DNA of 16,785 bases from the NCBI GenBank assembly GCA_900554745.1, contig USIU01000010.1:1-16785 (forward strand), written 5' to 3'. Below are positions 1 to 7,585 of this stretch, one piece after another (within the stretch, counting starts at the first letter, position 1; the number at the start of each line of letters is the position of its first letter). Both the position numbers and the translations under genes were made by a program. The DNA comes from an uncultured Leuconostoc sp. (GTDB taxonomy: Bacteria; Bacillota; Bacilli; Lactobacillales; Lactobacillaceae). The notes beneath the pieces are model-generated. The model saw only the letters and a program-made list of their open reading frames with translations. It was not told the origin of the DNA and did not search any database.

Positions 1-699
1 ACGCTCAAGTCAGCATTAGCAGAACGTGGTGTCACGGCCGTTGACGGCATTGTTTATGATCTTGGCGTGAGTTCTGTGCAATTTGATGATGGGCAACGGG
101 GCTTTAGCTATAATTACGATGCTGAATTAGATATGCGGATGGATCAACGTCAAACATTAACGGCGAAAACAATTGTTAATGACTGGCCTTTCAATGATTT
201 ATTACGGATTCTCAGCCGTTACGGCGAAGATCGTTTCCCAAAGCAAATTGCACGTAAAATCGAGCAGCATCGGGAAAACGGACCAATCAATACAACGTTT
301 GAATTAGTGGACATTATCAAGGAAGCGATTCCAGCACCAGCACGACGTAAGGGTGGTCATCCGGCCAAACGTACGTTCCAAGCATTACGCATTGCCGTCA
401 ATGATGAATTAGGTGCGTTGGAAGATTCTTTGACCCAAGCGATTGATTTACTAGCACCCAACGGGCGTATTAGTGTGATTACTTTCCAATCCTTAGAAGA
501 TCGCCTCGTGAAACAAATGTTTCGTGAGAAGACAACCGCACCCGAATTACCAGCTGGTTTACCCGTCCTGCCCGGACAGTTTGAAGCCGACTACACGTTG
601 TTAACCCGCAAGCCAATACTACCTAGTCAAGATGAGATGGCCGAAAATCATCGGTCAGAGTCAGCCAAGTTACGTGGTATCGCACGACAAAAGATTTAG
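1..699 (+). CDS. rsmH: 16S rRNA (cytosine-1402-N4)-methyltransferase RsmH, 3' part
   Basis: The reading frame is open from base 1, so the gene is cut by the window's left edge and about 232 C-terminal residues remain. The family is usually about 310-320 residues, so roughly 80 N-terminal residues, including the first SAM-binding glycine motif, lie outside. RsmH transfers a methyl group from SAM to N4 of C1402 in the 16S rRNA decoding site, in the cytoplasm. Visible family landmarks are the VYDLGVSS-QFDD-RGFSY block near the start, the RRKGGHPAKRTFQALRIAVN block, and SVITFQSLEDRLVK followed by the usual basic tail ending SAKLRGIAR. The internal ATG at 67 is not a true start, because homology continues upstream of it. 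It is normally the second gene of the dcw cluster, after mraZ. The ftsL Shine-Dalgarno sequence overlaps its stop codon, so the two are probably translationally coupled. Confidence 0.96.
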   Translation, partial: TLKSALAERGVTAVDGIVYDLGVSSVQFDDGQRGFSYNYDAELDMRMDQRQTLTAKTIVNDWPFNDLLRILSRYGEDRFPKQIARKIEQHRENGPINTTFELVDIIKEAIPAPARRKGGHPAKRTFQALRIAVNDELGALEDSLTQAIDLLAPNGRISVITFQSLEDRLVKQMFREKTTAPELPAGLPVLPGQFEADYTLLTRKPILPSQDEMAENHRSESAKLRGIARQKI

Positions 700-708
700 G
701 AGCTGCAC

Positions 709-1065
709 ATGGCACAAAATGCATATCAATACACCACGACAGCGGAAGCGCTGCCCTTATCACAACCTAAAACACGGATTAAATACAAGCCCGCCCGTTG
801 GACAAGAAAAGAACGCATGATGGTGGCGTTTGTTTCTGCTGTGGTGATGGTTTTGATGGTTGGTGTTGTCTTTTCGAGTATGCAAGCCAATGCTGCACGA
901 ACAAATACGCAAATGATGCAAACGCAAATTGACGAAACGAAACAGGCGAATGATGCGTTGCGTAGCGACATTCAAAGTAAGACAAGCAAAAAGAACTTAG
1001 ACGAGGTTGCTAAACAGTATGATATGACATTATCAGATAGCAACGTTAGAAATGTTAACCAATAA
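709..1065 (+). CDS. ftsL: Cell division protein FtsL
   Basis: A 118-residue bitopic membrane protein of the septal divisome. Members of this family pair with DivIC/FtsB and DivIB/FtsQ and help recruit or activate the septal transpeptidase. An N-terminal cytoplasmic segment rich in basic residues is followed by one membrane span at about residues 40-60 (from MMVAFVSAVV through VGVVFSS). A polar, Gln/Asn/Lys-rich stretch after it is predicted by its heptad-like pattern to form a short extracellular coiled coil. FtsL sequences are poorly conserved, so the call rests on length, topology and the fixed position between rsmH and the pbp gene. The Shine-Dalgarno AGGAG overlaps the rsmH stop, and the start at 709 is well spaced from it. 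Its stop TAA shares one base with the next gene's ATG. Confidence 0.9.
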   Translation: MAQNAYQYTTTAEALPLSQPKTRIKYKPARWTRKERMMVAFVSAVVMVLMVGVVFSSMQANAARTNTQMMQTQIDETKQANDALRSDIQSKTSKKNLDEVAKQYDMTLSDSNVRNVNQ

Positions 1066-3248
1066 TGATGAAAAAAAACGTGAGACGTATACCGAATAGA
1101 AGAGTCACACAGAACGCCAAAATTTTTGGTGGTGTATTGTTGGGGGCAATGATACTTGTGACACTTGGACTCGGGGTGCGTCTTTTTATTATTGCGAGCG
1201 GTTCTGTTGACGGCCATGACCTTAATGATGCCACGCGACAAGCGTTCATGGCCAAGCAAATCGTACCGGCTAACCGTGGTCGCATTTTTGATGCAACGGG
1301 GAATGTCTTGGCCGAAAATACAACGGTTTATGATATGTATGCCGTGTTAGATAAAAAAGTGTTACGCACCAAAGACCCCAAGACTGGCAAGTACGTGGCG
1401 GGTTCCGGTCACGTTGAAGATCCGGAACTGACTGCTGAAAAGTTAAGTCAAGCCATTGATATGAGCAAATCAGAAATTTTGAAACGCTTGAAAAAGAAAG
1501 CTTACCAAGTGGAATTCATTTCCACGAAAGGACAAGCCAGCAAAAATCTGTCAATTGCTCAATATGAAAAAATCAAGGCGATGAATCTGCCGGGGATTAA
1601 CTTTACACCCCATGCGGCGCGGAGTTATCCAGAAGAGAGCACAGCCTCGCATTTGATTGGCATGACAAAAAGTGATCAAGATACCCAGACGGGTCAAATG
1701 GTGCAGTCCGGTTTGATGGGCATTGAAGCCGCAGAGAACAGTGTCTTGGCGGGTAAAAATGGGATTAAGCAGTATGATGGCCAAAAAGAAAATACCAAGG
1801 GTAGTCAAACGGTTCAAAACGGTAATGATGTTTATCTCACATTAGATAATGACTTACAAAATACACTAGAAACGCGGATGGATGAGCTGTTTGCCTCGAC
1901 GAAAGCTGAGTCAGCAGTTGGCGTCCTGATGGAAGCCAAAACGGGGCGGATTGTCGCGGCCACGCAGCGACCTAATTTTAACCCCAATGATAAAAACGAC
2001 AGTCCCAAGCTTTGGACTAATCTACTAGACCAAGGGCCGTTTGAACCTGGTTCAACGATGAAGGGCATCACGCTGGCGGCTGCCATTGATACGGGCAAGT
2101 GGCAGCCAAATGACACTTACCAATCAGGTACACTGTTGATTGATGGCAAAAAAGTGGTCGATGCTTTTGGTCAAAATCAAGGCGTGCTAACGTATCGAGA
2201 AGGCTTCTGGCGTTCTTCAAACGTGGCCTTTGCTAAAGTTGAGCAAAAATTAGGCGCAACGACTTGGCGCCAATATCTGGAAAAGTTCCGCTTTTTGCAA
2301 TCCACCCATTCAGGATTAAACAATGAAGCCGCTGGCAATATTTCGTTTGATTACCCCATTGATCAAGCCAACACAGCGTATGGTCAAGGGATTAGTGTGA
2401 CACCGTTGCAAATGTTACAAGCCTATTCGGCAATCGCCAATAATGGTAAGGAAATCAAACCGTACTTTGTGGATAAAGTGGTGAATCCAGCGACCGGTGC
2501 GGTTGTTGACCAAGGTAAAACAGTTGAAGTGGCGCGGCCAATCAAAGCCAGTACGGCTGAACAAGTCCGCAAGTACATGATTGACGTTGTCAATCAAAAA
2601 ACAGGCACTGCCAAGGAATTTGATTTGCGCAAGTATGGGTATCAGATTGCCGCCAAGACTGGAACGGCCCAGATTTCACAAGGTGGGCAATACCTACAAG
2701 GATTGAATAACGCGATTCATTCGGTAATGGTTTTAGCGCCGGAAAAAAATCCCAAATATATTTTCTATTTGGCCGTTAAGCAACCCAAGATTTTCCCAGA
2801 TCCCACGATTCAAGTTACGATGAACAAAGTTTTTCAGCCTTTGATGCTACAAGCTTTAAATAGTAGTGATAGTGCGGTAAAATCAAAAACAACCAAACAA
2901 ACGGTGCCTAATGTGGTGGGCCAATCTATTCAAGATGCGACCGACACAATGACGCAAGCCGGCTTTAGAACGGCAGTGGTTGGGTCAACTGGGAATATCA
3001 CAGCGCAATCGTTGTTGCCCGAGCAAAAGTCACTGACCAATCAACTGGTTATTTTGAAGGCCAAAGGCAATACCCATTTGCCTGATATGACAGGGTGGAG
3101 TTTGACGGATGCGCAGGCCTTTGCTGATGCCGCCGGCTTTAAACTGAGTTGGACGGGTTCTGGTTATGTGACCAGTCAAAGTATTGCCAAAGACCAATTG
3201 GTTGTCAACACCAGTCAAGTGGCCATTACATTAAAAGAGAAGCAGTAG
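1065..3248 (+). CDS. pbpX: PBP2X-like class B penicillin-binding protein with two PASTA domains
   Basis: A 727-residue septal D,D-transpeptidase that cross-links new peptidoglycan outside the membrane. A basic N-terminus precedes one membrane anchor at about residues 20-46. A dimerisation domain follows, then the transpeptidase domain with all three catalytic motifs: S330-x-x-K333 (STMK), S384-S385-N386 and K531-T532-G533. Ser330 is the expected acyl-enzyme nucleophile. Two PASTA domains end the protein (about 613-669, opening TVPNVVGQ, and 671-727, opening HLPDMTGW), as in PBP2X-type divisome enzymes; these repeats bind wall fragments or beta-lactams in relatives. The ATG shares a base with the ftsL stop and has no clear Shine-Dalgarno, so reinitiation by ribosomes finishing ftsL is likely. 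A second ATG follows immediately at 1068. This is the dcw-encoded FtsI/PbpB equivalent; the exact symbol varies by species. Confidence 0.95.
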   Translation: MMKKNVRRIPNRRVTQNAKIFGGVLLGAMILVTLGLGVRLFIIASGSVDGHDLNDATRQAFMAKQIVPANRGRIFDATGNVLAENTTVYDMYAVLDKKVLRTKDPKTGKYVAGSGHVEDPELTAEKLSQAIDMSKSEILKRLKKKAYQVEFISTKGQASKNLSIAQYEKIKAMNLPGINFTPHAARSYPEESTASHLIGMTKSDQDTQTGQMVQSGLMGIEAAENSVLAGKNGIKQYDGQKENTKGSQTVQNGNDVYLTLDNDLQNTLETRMDELFASTKAESAVGVLMEAKTGRIVAATQRPNFNPNDKNDSPKLWTNLLDQGPFEPGSTMKGITLAAAIDTGKWQPNDTYQSGTLLIDGKKVVDAFGQNQGVLTYREGFWRSSNVAFAKVEQKLGATTWRQYLEKFRFLQSTHSGLNNEAAGNISFDYPIDQANTAYGQGISVTPLQMLQAYSAIANNGKEIKPYFVDKVVNPATGAVVDQGKTVEVARPIKASTAEQVRKYMIDVVNQKTGTAKEFDLRKYGYQIAAKTGTAQISQGGQYLQGLNNAIHSVMVLAPEKNPKYIFYLAVKQPKIFPDPTIQVTMNKVFQPLMLQALNSSDSAVKSKTTKQTVPNVVGQSIQDATDTMTQAGFRTAVVGSTGNITAQSLLPEQKSLTNQLVILKAKGNTHLPDMTGWSLTDAQAFADAAGFKLSWTGSGYVTSQSIAKDQLVVNTSQVAITLKEKQ

Positions 3249-3261
3249 GAGAGTAGGAGAG
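3246..3261 (+). repeat. Tandem 8-base repeat forming a duplicated Shine-Dalgarno for mraY
   Basis: Two adjacent copies of TAGGAGAG (3246-3253 and 3254-3261) span the pbp stop codon and lead into mraY. Each copy contains AGGAG, but only the second is well placed for the ATG at 3267. The doubling may raise ribosome capture; that is inference. Confidence 0.7.
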
Positions 3262-3266
3262 AGCAA

Positions 3267-4229
3267 ATGTCAGATAATTTATGGGCTTTAGCCCGAGCGT
3301 TTATTGTCACGGTAATTTTCATGCCGATGGTGATTAAGTTCTTAAAACAATCTAAGGAACAGGCGGTGATCCGTCGTTTAGGGCCGGATCATCAAGCCAA
3401 GGCCGGAACACCAAGTATGGGTGGCGCACTCTTTGTTGCGGCTGCCGCATTGAGTGCCTTGGTTGGTGCGGGTGCAACGGCAGGATTGGCCGGTTTGGCA
3501 GCCATGTCACTCCCAGTCATGGCTTTACTCGCCTATGCCGTTATTGGTGGGATTGACGACGCCTTGAAAATGGTGCGCCGTGCTGATGAAGGCTTTGCTT
3601 TTAAGCCAAAGTTAGCGGCACAAACTATTAGTGCTGTTGTGATTATGCTCATGATGTGGGCAATGGGCGTACCGTTCACACTGTATGTTCCACTGATTGG
3701 CACGTTGCATTTGGGCATCTTTTACTTTATCTTCTTGTGGTTCTGGCTGGTCGGTTGGTCAAATGCGACAAATTTGACGGATGGTCTTGATGGCCTATTA
3801 GCTGGCACAAGTATTGTCGTTTATGCAGCCTATGCAGTCATTGCCAATAACATGCATCAGCAAACAATTGTTACGTTTAACTTTGCCGTTATCGGTGCGC
3901 TCCTTGGTTTTTTAATCTTTAATAAACCCAAAGCGAAAATCTTTATGGGTGACACTGGTTCACTCGCTCTAGGCGCAGGGTTAGCGATGGAATCGATCCT
4001 GCTTGGGGTGCCATTCTCATTAATTTGGTTTGGTTTGGTCTTTGTGATTGAAACGTTGTCCGTGATTATTCAAACGGTCGGCTATCATTACTGGCATAAA
4101 CGCATTTTCCCCATGGCGCCAATCCACCACTCATTTGAAAAGTTTGGGTGGAGTGAGTGGCAGATCGACACATTATTTTGGATTGTGTCAGCCATCTTAG
4201 CAGTTGCGGGCATCTTTTATATGAATTAA
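3267..4229 (+). CDS. mraY: Phospho-N-acetylmuramoyl-pentapeptide transferase MraY
   Basis: A 320-residue polytopic membrane enzyme, the usual size for Gram-positive MraY. It transfers phospho-MurNAc-pentapeptide from the UDP precursor to undecaprenyl phosphate, forming lipid I on the inner face of the membrane. About ten hydrophobic spans are visible. Conserved signatures are AGTPSMGG near residues 46-53, the Asp pair D97-D98 (GGIDDALK), N169-L-T-D172-G-L-D175-G, G-D229-T-G (FMGDTGSLALG) and the late cytoplasmic H287-H288 (PIHHSFEKFGW). The acidic residues and the HH pair are the family's Mg2+ and nucleotide-binding positions. The first motif is slightly divergent (usually FxDD), which looks like lineage variation rather than decay. 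It lies 18 bases after the pbp gene and hands lipid I to MurG, encoded two genes downstream. Confidence 0.97.
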   Translation: MSDNLWALARAFIVTVIFMPMVIKFLKQSKEQAVIRRLGPDHQAKAGTPSMGGALFVAAAALSALVGAGATAGLAGLAAMSLPVMALLAYAVIGGIDDALKMVRRADEGFAFKPKLAAQTISAVVIMLMMWAMGVPFTLYVPLIGTLHLGIFYFIFLWFWLVGWSNATNLTDGLDGLLAGTSIVVYAAYAVIANNMHQQTIVTFNFAVIGALLGFLIFNKPKAKIFMGDTGSLALGAGLAMESILLGVPFSLIWFGLVFVIETLSVIIQTVGYHYWHKRIFPMAPIHHSFEKFGWSEWQIDTLFWIVSAILAVAGIFYMN

Positions 4230-4234
4230 CTCAG

Positions 4235-4252
4235 GTAGGCACAATGGCCTAC
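4235..4252 (+). promoter_or_regulatory. Small intercistronic hairpin between mraY and murD
   Basis: GTAGGC (4235-4240) pairs perfectly with GCCTAC (4247-4252) around a six-base loop, five bases after the mraY stop. An A-rich, not U-rich, stretch follows, so it is not a convincing intrinsic terminator. It could protect or pause the mRNA. Two Shine-Dalgarno-like sequences for murD lie downstream (4266-4271 and 4273-4277). Confidence 0.4.
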
Positions 4253-4280
4253 GTACATAAAAAATAAGGAGCAGGAGAAT

Positions 4281-5627
4281 ATGAAGGCACAAGCATTCAA
4301 CAATAAAAAAGTAATGGTATTTGGTTGGGCGCGTTCAGGTAAAGCAGCAGCGCAACGCCTGGTGGCATTGGGTGCACAAGTCACGGTTGTCAATGGTGGA
4401 GATTTTACGCCAGATGCAACTTTTGATCAATTGCAAGCTGCTGGTGTGACGTTTATCAACCATGATGACGCGACGCCGCTGGATGATTCTTTTGATTACC
4501 TCATTAAAAATCCTGGTATTCCTTATGACACACCTTTGGTACAACGTGCGTTGGCCCTTGATATTCCTGTTCTCACTGAAGTAGCGGTTGCTTTGAGTGA
4601 CTTCAAGGGACGTCTGATTGCCGTTACGGGTTCAAATGGGAAGACCACCACGACGTCATTGATTCGTGAGATGTTACAAGCTGATGGTCAACGCGTCACG
4701 ACGGCGGGCAATATTGGGACCCCGGTGAGTGAAGTGGTGTCAGATTTAACGGTTGATGATACCTTGCTGCTTGAATTATCCAGTTTCCAATTACTTGGGA
4801 CACCAGATATTCAACCAGATATTGCTTTGATTACGAATATTTTTGCCAATCATTTGAATTATCACGGGACACGTGAGCATTATGTCGCAGCAAAGTTCCA
4901 AATTACGCAAAATCAAACGGCGACGCAAACCTTGGTGCTGAATGCTGACAGTCCAGATACAGCACAGTTTACCACCGATACTGCCGCACAAGTGGTGCCG
5001 TTTTCTCGCACACAACCCAATCATCGTGTGGCAGCGACGGCGGGCAATTTAGTGATTGATGGGGAAGTTGTGATGCCATTAACAGCGATTAAACTTGTTG
5101 GGCCACATAACCTAGAAAATATCTTAGCGGCTGTGACTGTGGCTAAACTTGCTGGGGTGGCAAATGAGGCGATTCGCCAAGTGTTGGCTGAATTTGGTGG
5201 TGTTGCACACCGACTCGAATATTTATTTACGGACCAAGCGGTCATGTATTACAATGATTCCAAAGCGACAGACATTGAAGCCACTCAGACGGCCTTAGAT
5301 AGCTTTACGCAACCGACAATTTGGTTGGCCGGGGGCCTTGATCGTGGGGATGACTTGACGCGTTTGTTACCGAATATGACGCACGTGAAGTCAGTGATTG
5401 CCTTCGGTGAAACACAAGAAAAAGTTGTCACAGTTGCTCAAGCAGCTGGCGTACCAGTCCAAACGGTTGCTGATGTCGCTGCCGCTGCACGTCTCGCTGT
5501 CACATTAGCACAGGCGGACGATGTGGTCTTATTATCACCAGCAGCGGCAAGTTGGGATCAATATGATAACTTTGAAGTCCGTGGCGAGGTATTTGTAAAC
5601 GAATTAAAGAAAGTTTTGGGGCGATAA
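4281..5627 (+). CDS. murD: UDP-N-acetylmuramoylalanine--D-glutamate ligase MurD
   Basis: A 448-residue cytoplasmic Mur ligase of standard length that adds D-glutamate to UDP-MurNAc-L-Ala using ATP. The three-domain plan is visible. An N-terminal Rossmann-like domain binds the UDP sugar (VFGWARSGKAAAQ, then KNPGIPYDTP). The central ATPase has the P-loop G117-S-N-G-K121-T-T. The C-terminal domain has VAHRLEYL, YYNDSKATD and the final SPAAASWDQYDNFEVRG motif, which in this family contacts D-Glu and nucleotide. K205 in the YVAAKFQI segment is the likely carbamylated lysine that holds the second Mg2+, by analogy with characterised MurD proteins. The start at 4281 is supported by AAGGAG nine bases upstream. 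murG begins one base after its stop, so the pair is tightly coupled. Confidence 0.97.
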   Translation: MKAQAFNNKKVMVFGWARSGKAAAQRLVALGAQVTVVNGGDFTPDATFDQLQAAGVTFINHDDATPLDDSFDYLIKNPGIPYDTPLVQRALALDIPVLTEVAVALSDFKGRLIAVTGSNGKTTTTSLIREMLQADGQRVTTAGNIGTPVSEVVSDLTVDDTLLLELSSFQLLGTPDIQPDIALITNIFANHLNYHGTREHYVAAKFQITQNQTATQTLVLNADSPDTAQFTTDTAAQVVPFSRTQPNHRVAATAGNLVIDGEVVMPLTAIKLVGPHNLENILAAVTVAKLAGVANEAIRQVLAEFGGVAHRLEYLFTDQAVMYYNDSKATDIEATQTALDSFTQPTIWLAGGLDRGDDLTRLLPNMTHVKSVIAFGETQEKVVTVAQAAGVPVQTVADVAAAARLAVTLAQADDVVLLSPAAASWDQYDNFEVRGEVFVNELKKVLGR

Positions 5628-5628
5628 T

Positions 5629-6738
5629 ATGCGTGTAATTTTATCAGGTGGTGGCACAGGTGGCCACATTTATCCAGCTTTAGCATTAGCAGAAGTGATT
5701 AAGCAACATGATCCTGACGCTGAATTTTTATATGTCGGATCAGAACGAGGTGTCGAATCAAATATTGTCCCTAAGACAGGGATGGCCTTCAAACAATTAG
5801 CTGTTCAAGGATTTAGTCGCTCGTTATCACTGGAAAATATCCAAACGGTACGATTATTCTTGAAAGCAGTCAAGCAGTCAAAAAAGATCATTAAAGACTT
5901 TAAACCAGACGTTGTTGTGGGCACGGGTGGTTATGTGGCTGGCGCAGTTGTTTATGCTGCCCAGCGAATGCATATTCCAACCGTGATTCATGAGCAGAAT
6001 TCGGTCGCTGGGGTGACCAATAAGTTCTTGGCTCGGGGCGCAACCAAAATTGGGGTAGCGTTTAGTGTCGCACAAGCGCAATTCCCCGCAGATAAAGTGA
6101 CTTTAGTGGGCAATCCGCGTGCGCAACAAGTCGCACAATTGAAGTCAACTTTTTCGTGGCAAACGTTGGGCTTGCGAGACGACAAGCCAACGCTGCTCAT
6201 TTTTGGTGGCTCACAGGGTGCGCCAGCTATTAACTTGGCAGTCATTGCAGCGATGAATGACTTTAACACCCGGGCCTACCAAGTCGTGATTGTGACAGGT
6301 CCGAAGCGTTATGATAATGTGATTCGTTTGTTAGAAGAACAAGGTATTTCAGCAGCCGACAACGTTCGCATTGTGCCATATATCGATAACATGCCGGAAG
6401 TTTTGGCGCAAACAACGGCCATTGTGTCACGAGCTGGTGCGACTTCAATTGCTGAAATCACAGCTTTGGGGATCCCCTCTATTTTGGTGCCAAGTTTACA
6501 CGTGACAGGTGACCATCAAACGAAGAATGCCAAAAGCTTAGTGGATGCTGGAGCTGCACTCATTATTCCAGAGCCGGAATTAGATGGTCAGACACTCATT
6601 GCCGCTGCAGATCAACTGTTATTAGACACGACCACAAGCGACAAGATGGCCGCCCAGGCTACCAAGGTTGGTATGCCCGATGCGGGTGATCGGTTGTATC
6701 AGCTGCTGTTGTCAGCAATTTCAGAAAAGAAAGCTTGA
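5629..6738 (+). CDS. murG: Undecaprenyldiphospho-muramoylpentapeptide beta-N-acetylglucosaminyltransferase MurG
   Basis: A 369-residue GT-B fold glycosyltransferase that adds GlcNAc from UDP-GlcNAc to lipid I, making lipid II at the cytoplasmic membrane face. The N-terminal glycine loop GGGTGGH (residues 7-13) and H121-E-Q-N124 mark the acceptor-side domain. GGSQG (193-197) and SRAGATSIAE (267-276) mark the donor-binding domain; Glu276 is the ribose-contacting position in characterised MurG. A membrane-associating hydrophobic/basic patch is expected around the SLSLENIQ...LFLKAVKQSKK segment. The start one base after murD's stop is chosen because homology begins with MRVILSGGGTGG, and GGGG in the murD tail serves as the Shine-Dalgarno. 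Length and all motifs are intact. Confidence 0.97.
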   Translation: MRVILSGGGTGGHIYPALALAEVIKQHDPDAEFLYVGSERGVESNIVPKTGMAFKQLAVQGFSRSLSLENIQTVRLFLKAVKQSKKIIKDFKPDVVVGTGGYVAGAVVYAAQRMHIPTVIHEQNSVAGVTNKFLARGATKIGVAFSVAQAQFPADKVTLVGNPRAQQVAQLKSTFSWQTLGLRDDKPTLLIFGGSQGAPAINLAVIAAMNDFNTRAYQVVIVTGPKRYDNVIRLLEEQGISAADNVRIVPYIDNMPEVLAQTTAIVSRAGATSIAEITALGIPSILVPSLHVTGDHQTKNAKSLVDAGAALIIPEPELDGQTLIAAADQLLLDTTTSDKMAAQATKVGMPDAGDRLYQLLLSAISEKKA

Positions 6739-6739
6739 T

Positions 6740-7501
6740 ATGTTGACTGATGAAACAAACAACATGCGATTAAAAAAACCGATACCACGCCAATTTTGGT
6801 TGAACCTGGTCATCTTTGTGTTGATTATCATCAGTTTGATTGTGTATTTACAGCCATGGCGCGTTGTGCAGACTGTAACCGTGCAGTCTGCTACGATTCC
6901 AGCGGCAACCATTGAAACAGCTGCCAACGTTAAGAAAAACACGCCACTGTGGCGGGTGGCGGGGCAAACCAATTTTATTGTGCAACGTCTTTTGCAAAAA
7001 AAACCAGCGATTGACGCCGCGCAAGTCACGGTCAAAGGGCAGCAGGTAACCATTAAAGTGATTGAAAAAGTCACCGCTGGTTATGTCTACCAAAATGGCC
7101 ATTGGGTGGTGATGGATCGCAATGGTCGGCAGCGACAAGTGGCCGCCCCCAAAGGGGATGCCCCAATTTATGCCGGTTTTAAATCACAGTCAGAATTACA
7201 ACAAGTTGTCCAAGGGTTTGTGGGGTTGGAGTTGACGTTACGTCAAAACATCAGTCAAATCACGTTGTCACCGAATAAGGACAATGCCCATCGTTTAGTG
7301 ATTATTATGGATGATGGTAATACGGTGTATGCCACGAGCAAAACCTTTGGTCAAAAAATTAGCTATTATCCTGGGATTGCGGCCCAAATGCCTGAAAAAG
7401 GCATCGTCGATTTACAGTTTGGCGCCTACTCACATGCGTATGGCACACCCCAGGATGAAACGCAAAAAAACGCGGCGGATAAAACAACACAAACGCCATA
7501 A
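6740..7501 (+). CDS. divIB: Cell division protein DivIB (FtsQ family)
   Basis: A 253-residue bitopic divisome protein that acts with FtsL and DivIC outside the membrane at the septum. A short cytoplasmic head is followed by one membrane span at about residues 21-38 (LNLVIFVLIIISLIVYL). A POTRA-like domain (beginning VVQTVTVQSA and ending near the IEKVTAGYV strand) and the FtsQ/DivIB beta domain come next, then a polar tail rich in Gln, Lys and Thr. The start at 6740 lies one base after the murG stop; a longer in-frame extension to 6668 would overlap murG by 71 bases and is rejected. Another in-frame ATG at 6764 is possible but cuts a typical head. No strong Shine-Dalgarno is present, consistent with coupling to murG. 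The sequence is weakly conserved, as usual for this family; topology and position carry the call. Confidence 0.92.
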   Translation: MLTDETNNMRLKKPIPRQFWLNLVIFVLIIISLIVYLQPWRVVQTVTVQSATIPAATIETAANVKKNTPLWRVAGQTNFIVQRLLQKKPAIDAAQVTVKGQQVTIKVIEKVTAGYVYQNGHWVVMDRNGRQRQVAAPKGDAPIYAGFKSQSELQQVVQGFVGLELTLRQNISQITLSPNKDNAHRLVIIMDDGNTVYATSKTFGQKISYYPGIAAQMPEKGIVDLQFGAYSHAYGTPQDETQKNAADKTTQTP

Positions 7502-7503
7502 TC

Positions 7504-7527
7504 GGTGGCGTAAGCTACCTATTTTAT
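7504..7527 (+). terminator. Weak hairpin with T-rich tail after divIB (possible partial terminator)
   Basis: GGTGGC (7504-7509) pairs with GCTACC (7514-7519), with one G-U pair and a GTAA (GNRA-type) tetraloop. TATTTTAT follows. The stem is only six pairs and the T run is broken, so at most it would reduce readthrough from the upstream wall-synthesis genes into ftsA. Confidence 0.4.
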
Positions 7528-7551
7528 GCTATTATTATTCTTAGGTATATT
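7523..7551 (+). promoter_or_regulatory. Candidate promoter for ftsA-ftsZ
   Basis: TTTATG (7523-7528) and TATATT (7546-7551) are separated by 17 bases in the AT-rich 84-base gap before ftsA. The -10 is a good match and the -35 is weak. A dedicated promoter before ftsA would allow FtsA/FtsZ supply independent of the upstream genes. The element overlaps the tail of the preceding hairpin. Confidence 0.45.
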
Positions 7552-7585
7552 TTATAAAAAATAATTTTGTAAAGGGGCACAACGC

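Noticed and set aside
67..69. Start of rsmH at the internal GTG/ATG-like codon near base 67.
   Set aside because: The frame stays open to base 1 and the upstream codons encode the conserved DGIVYDLGVSS block, so the gene is truncated by the window, not started here.
6668..6739. Longer in-frame start for divIB at 6668.
   Set aside because: It would overlap murG by 71 bases, and the extra residues are a shadow of the murG frame. ATG 6740 directly follows the murG stop and yields a normal DivIB head.
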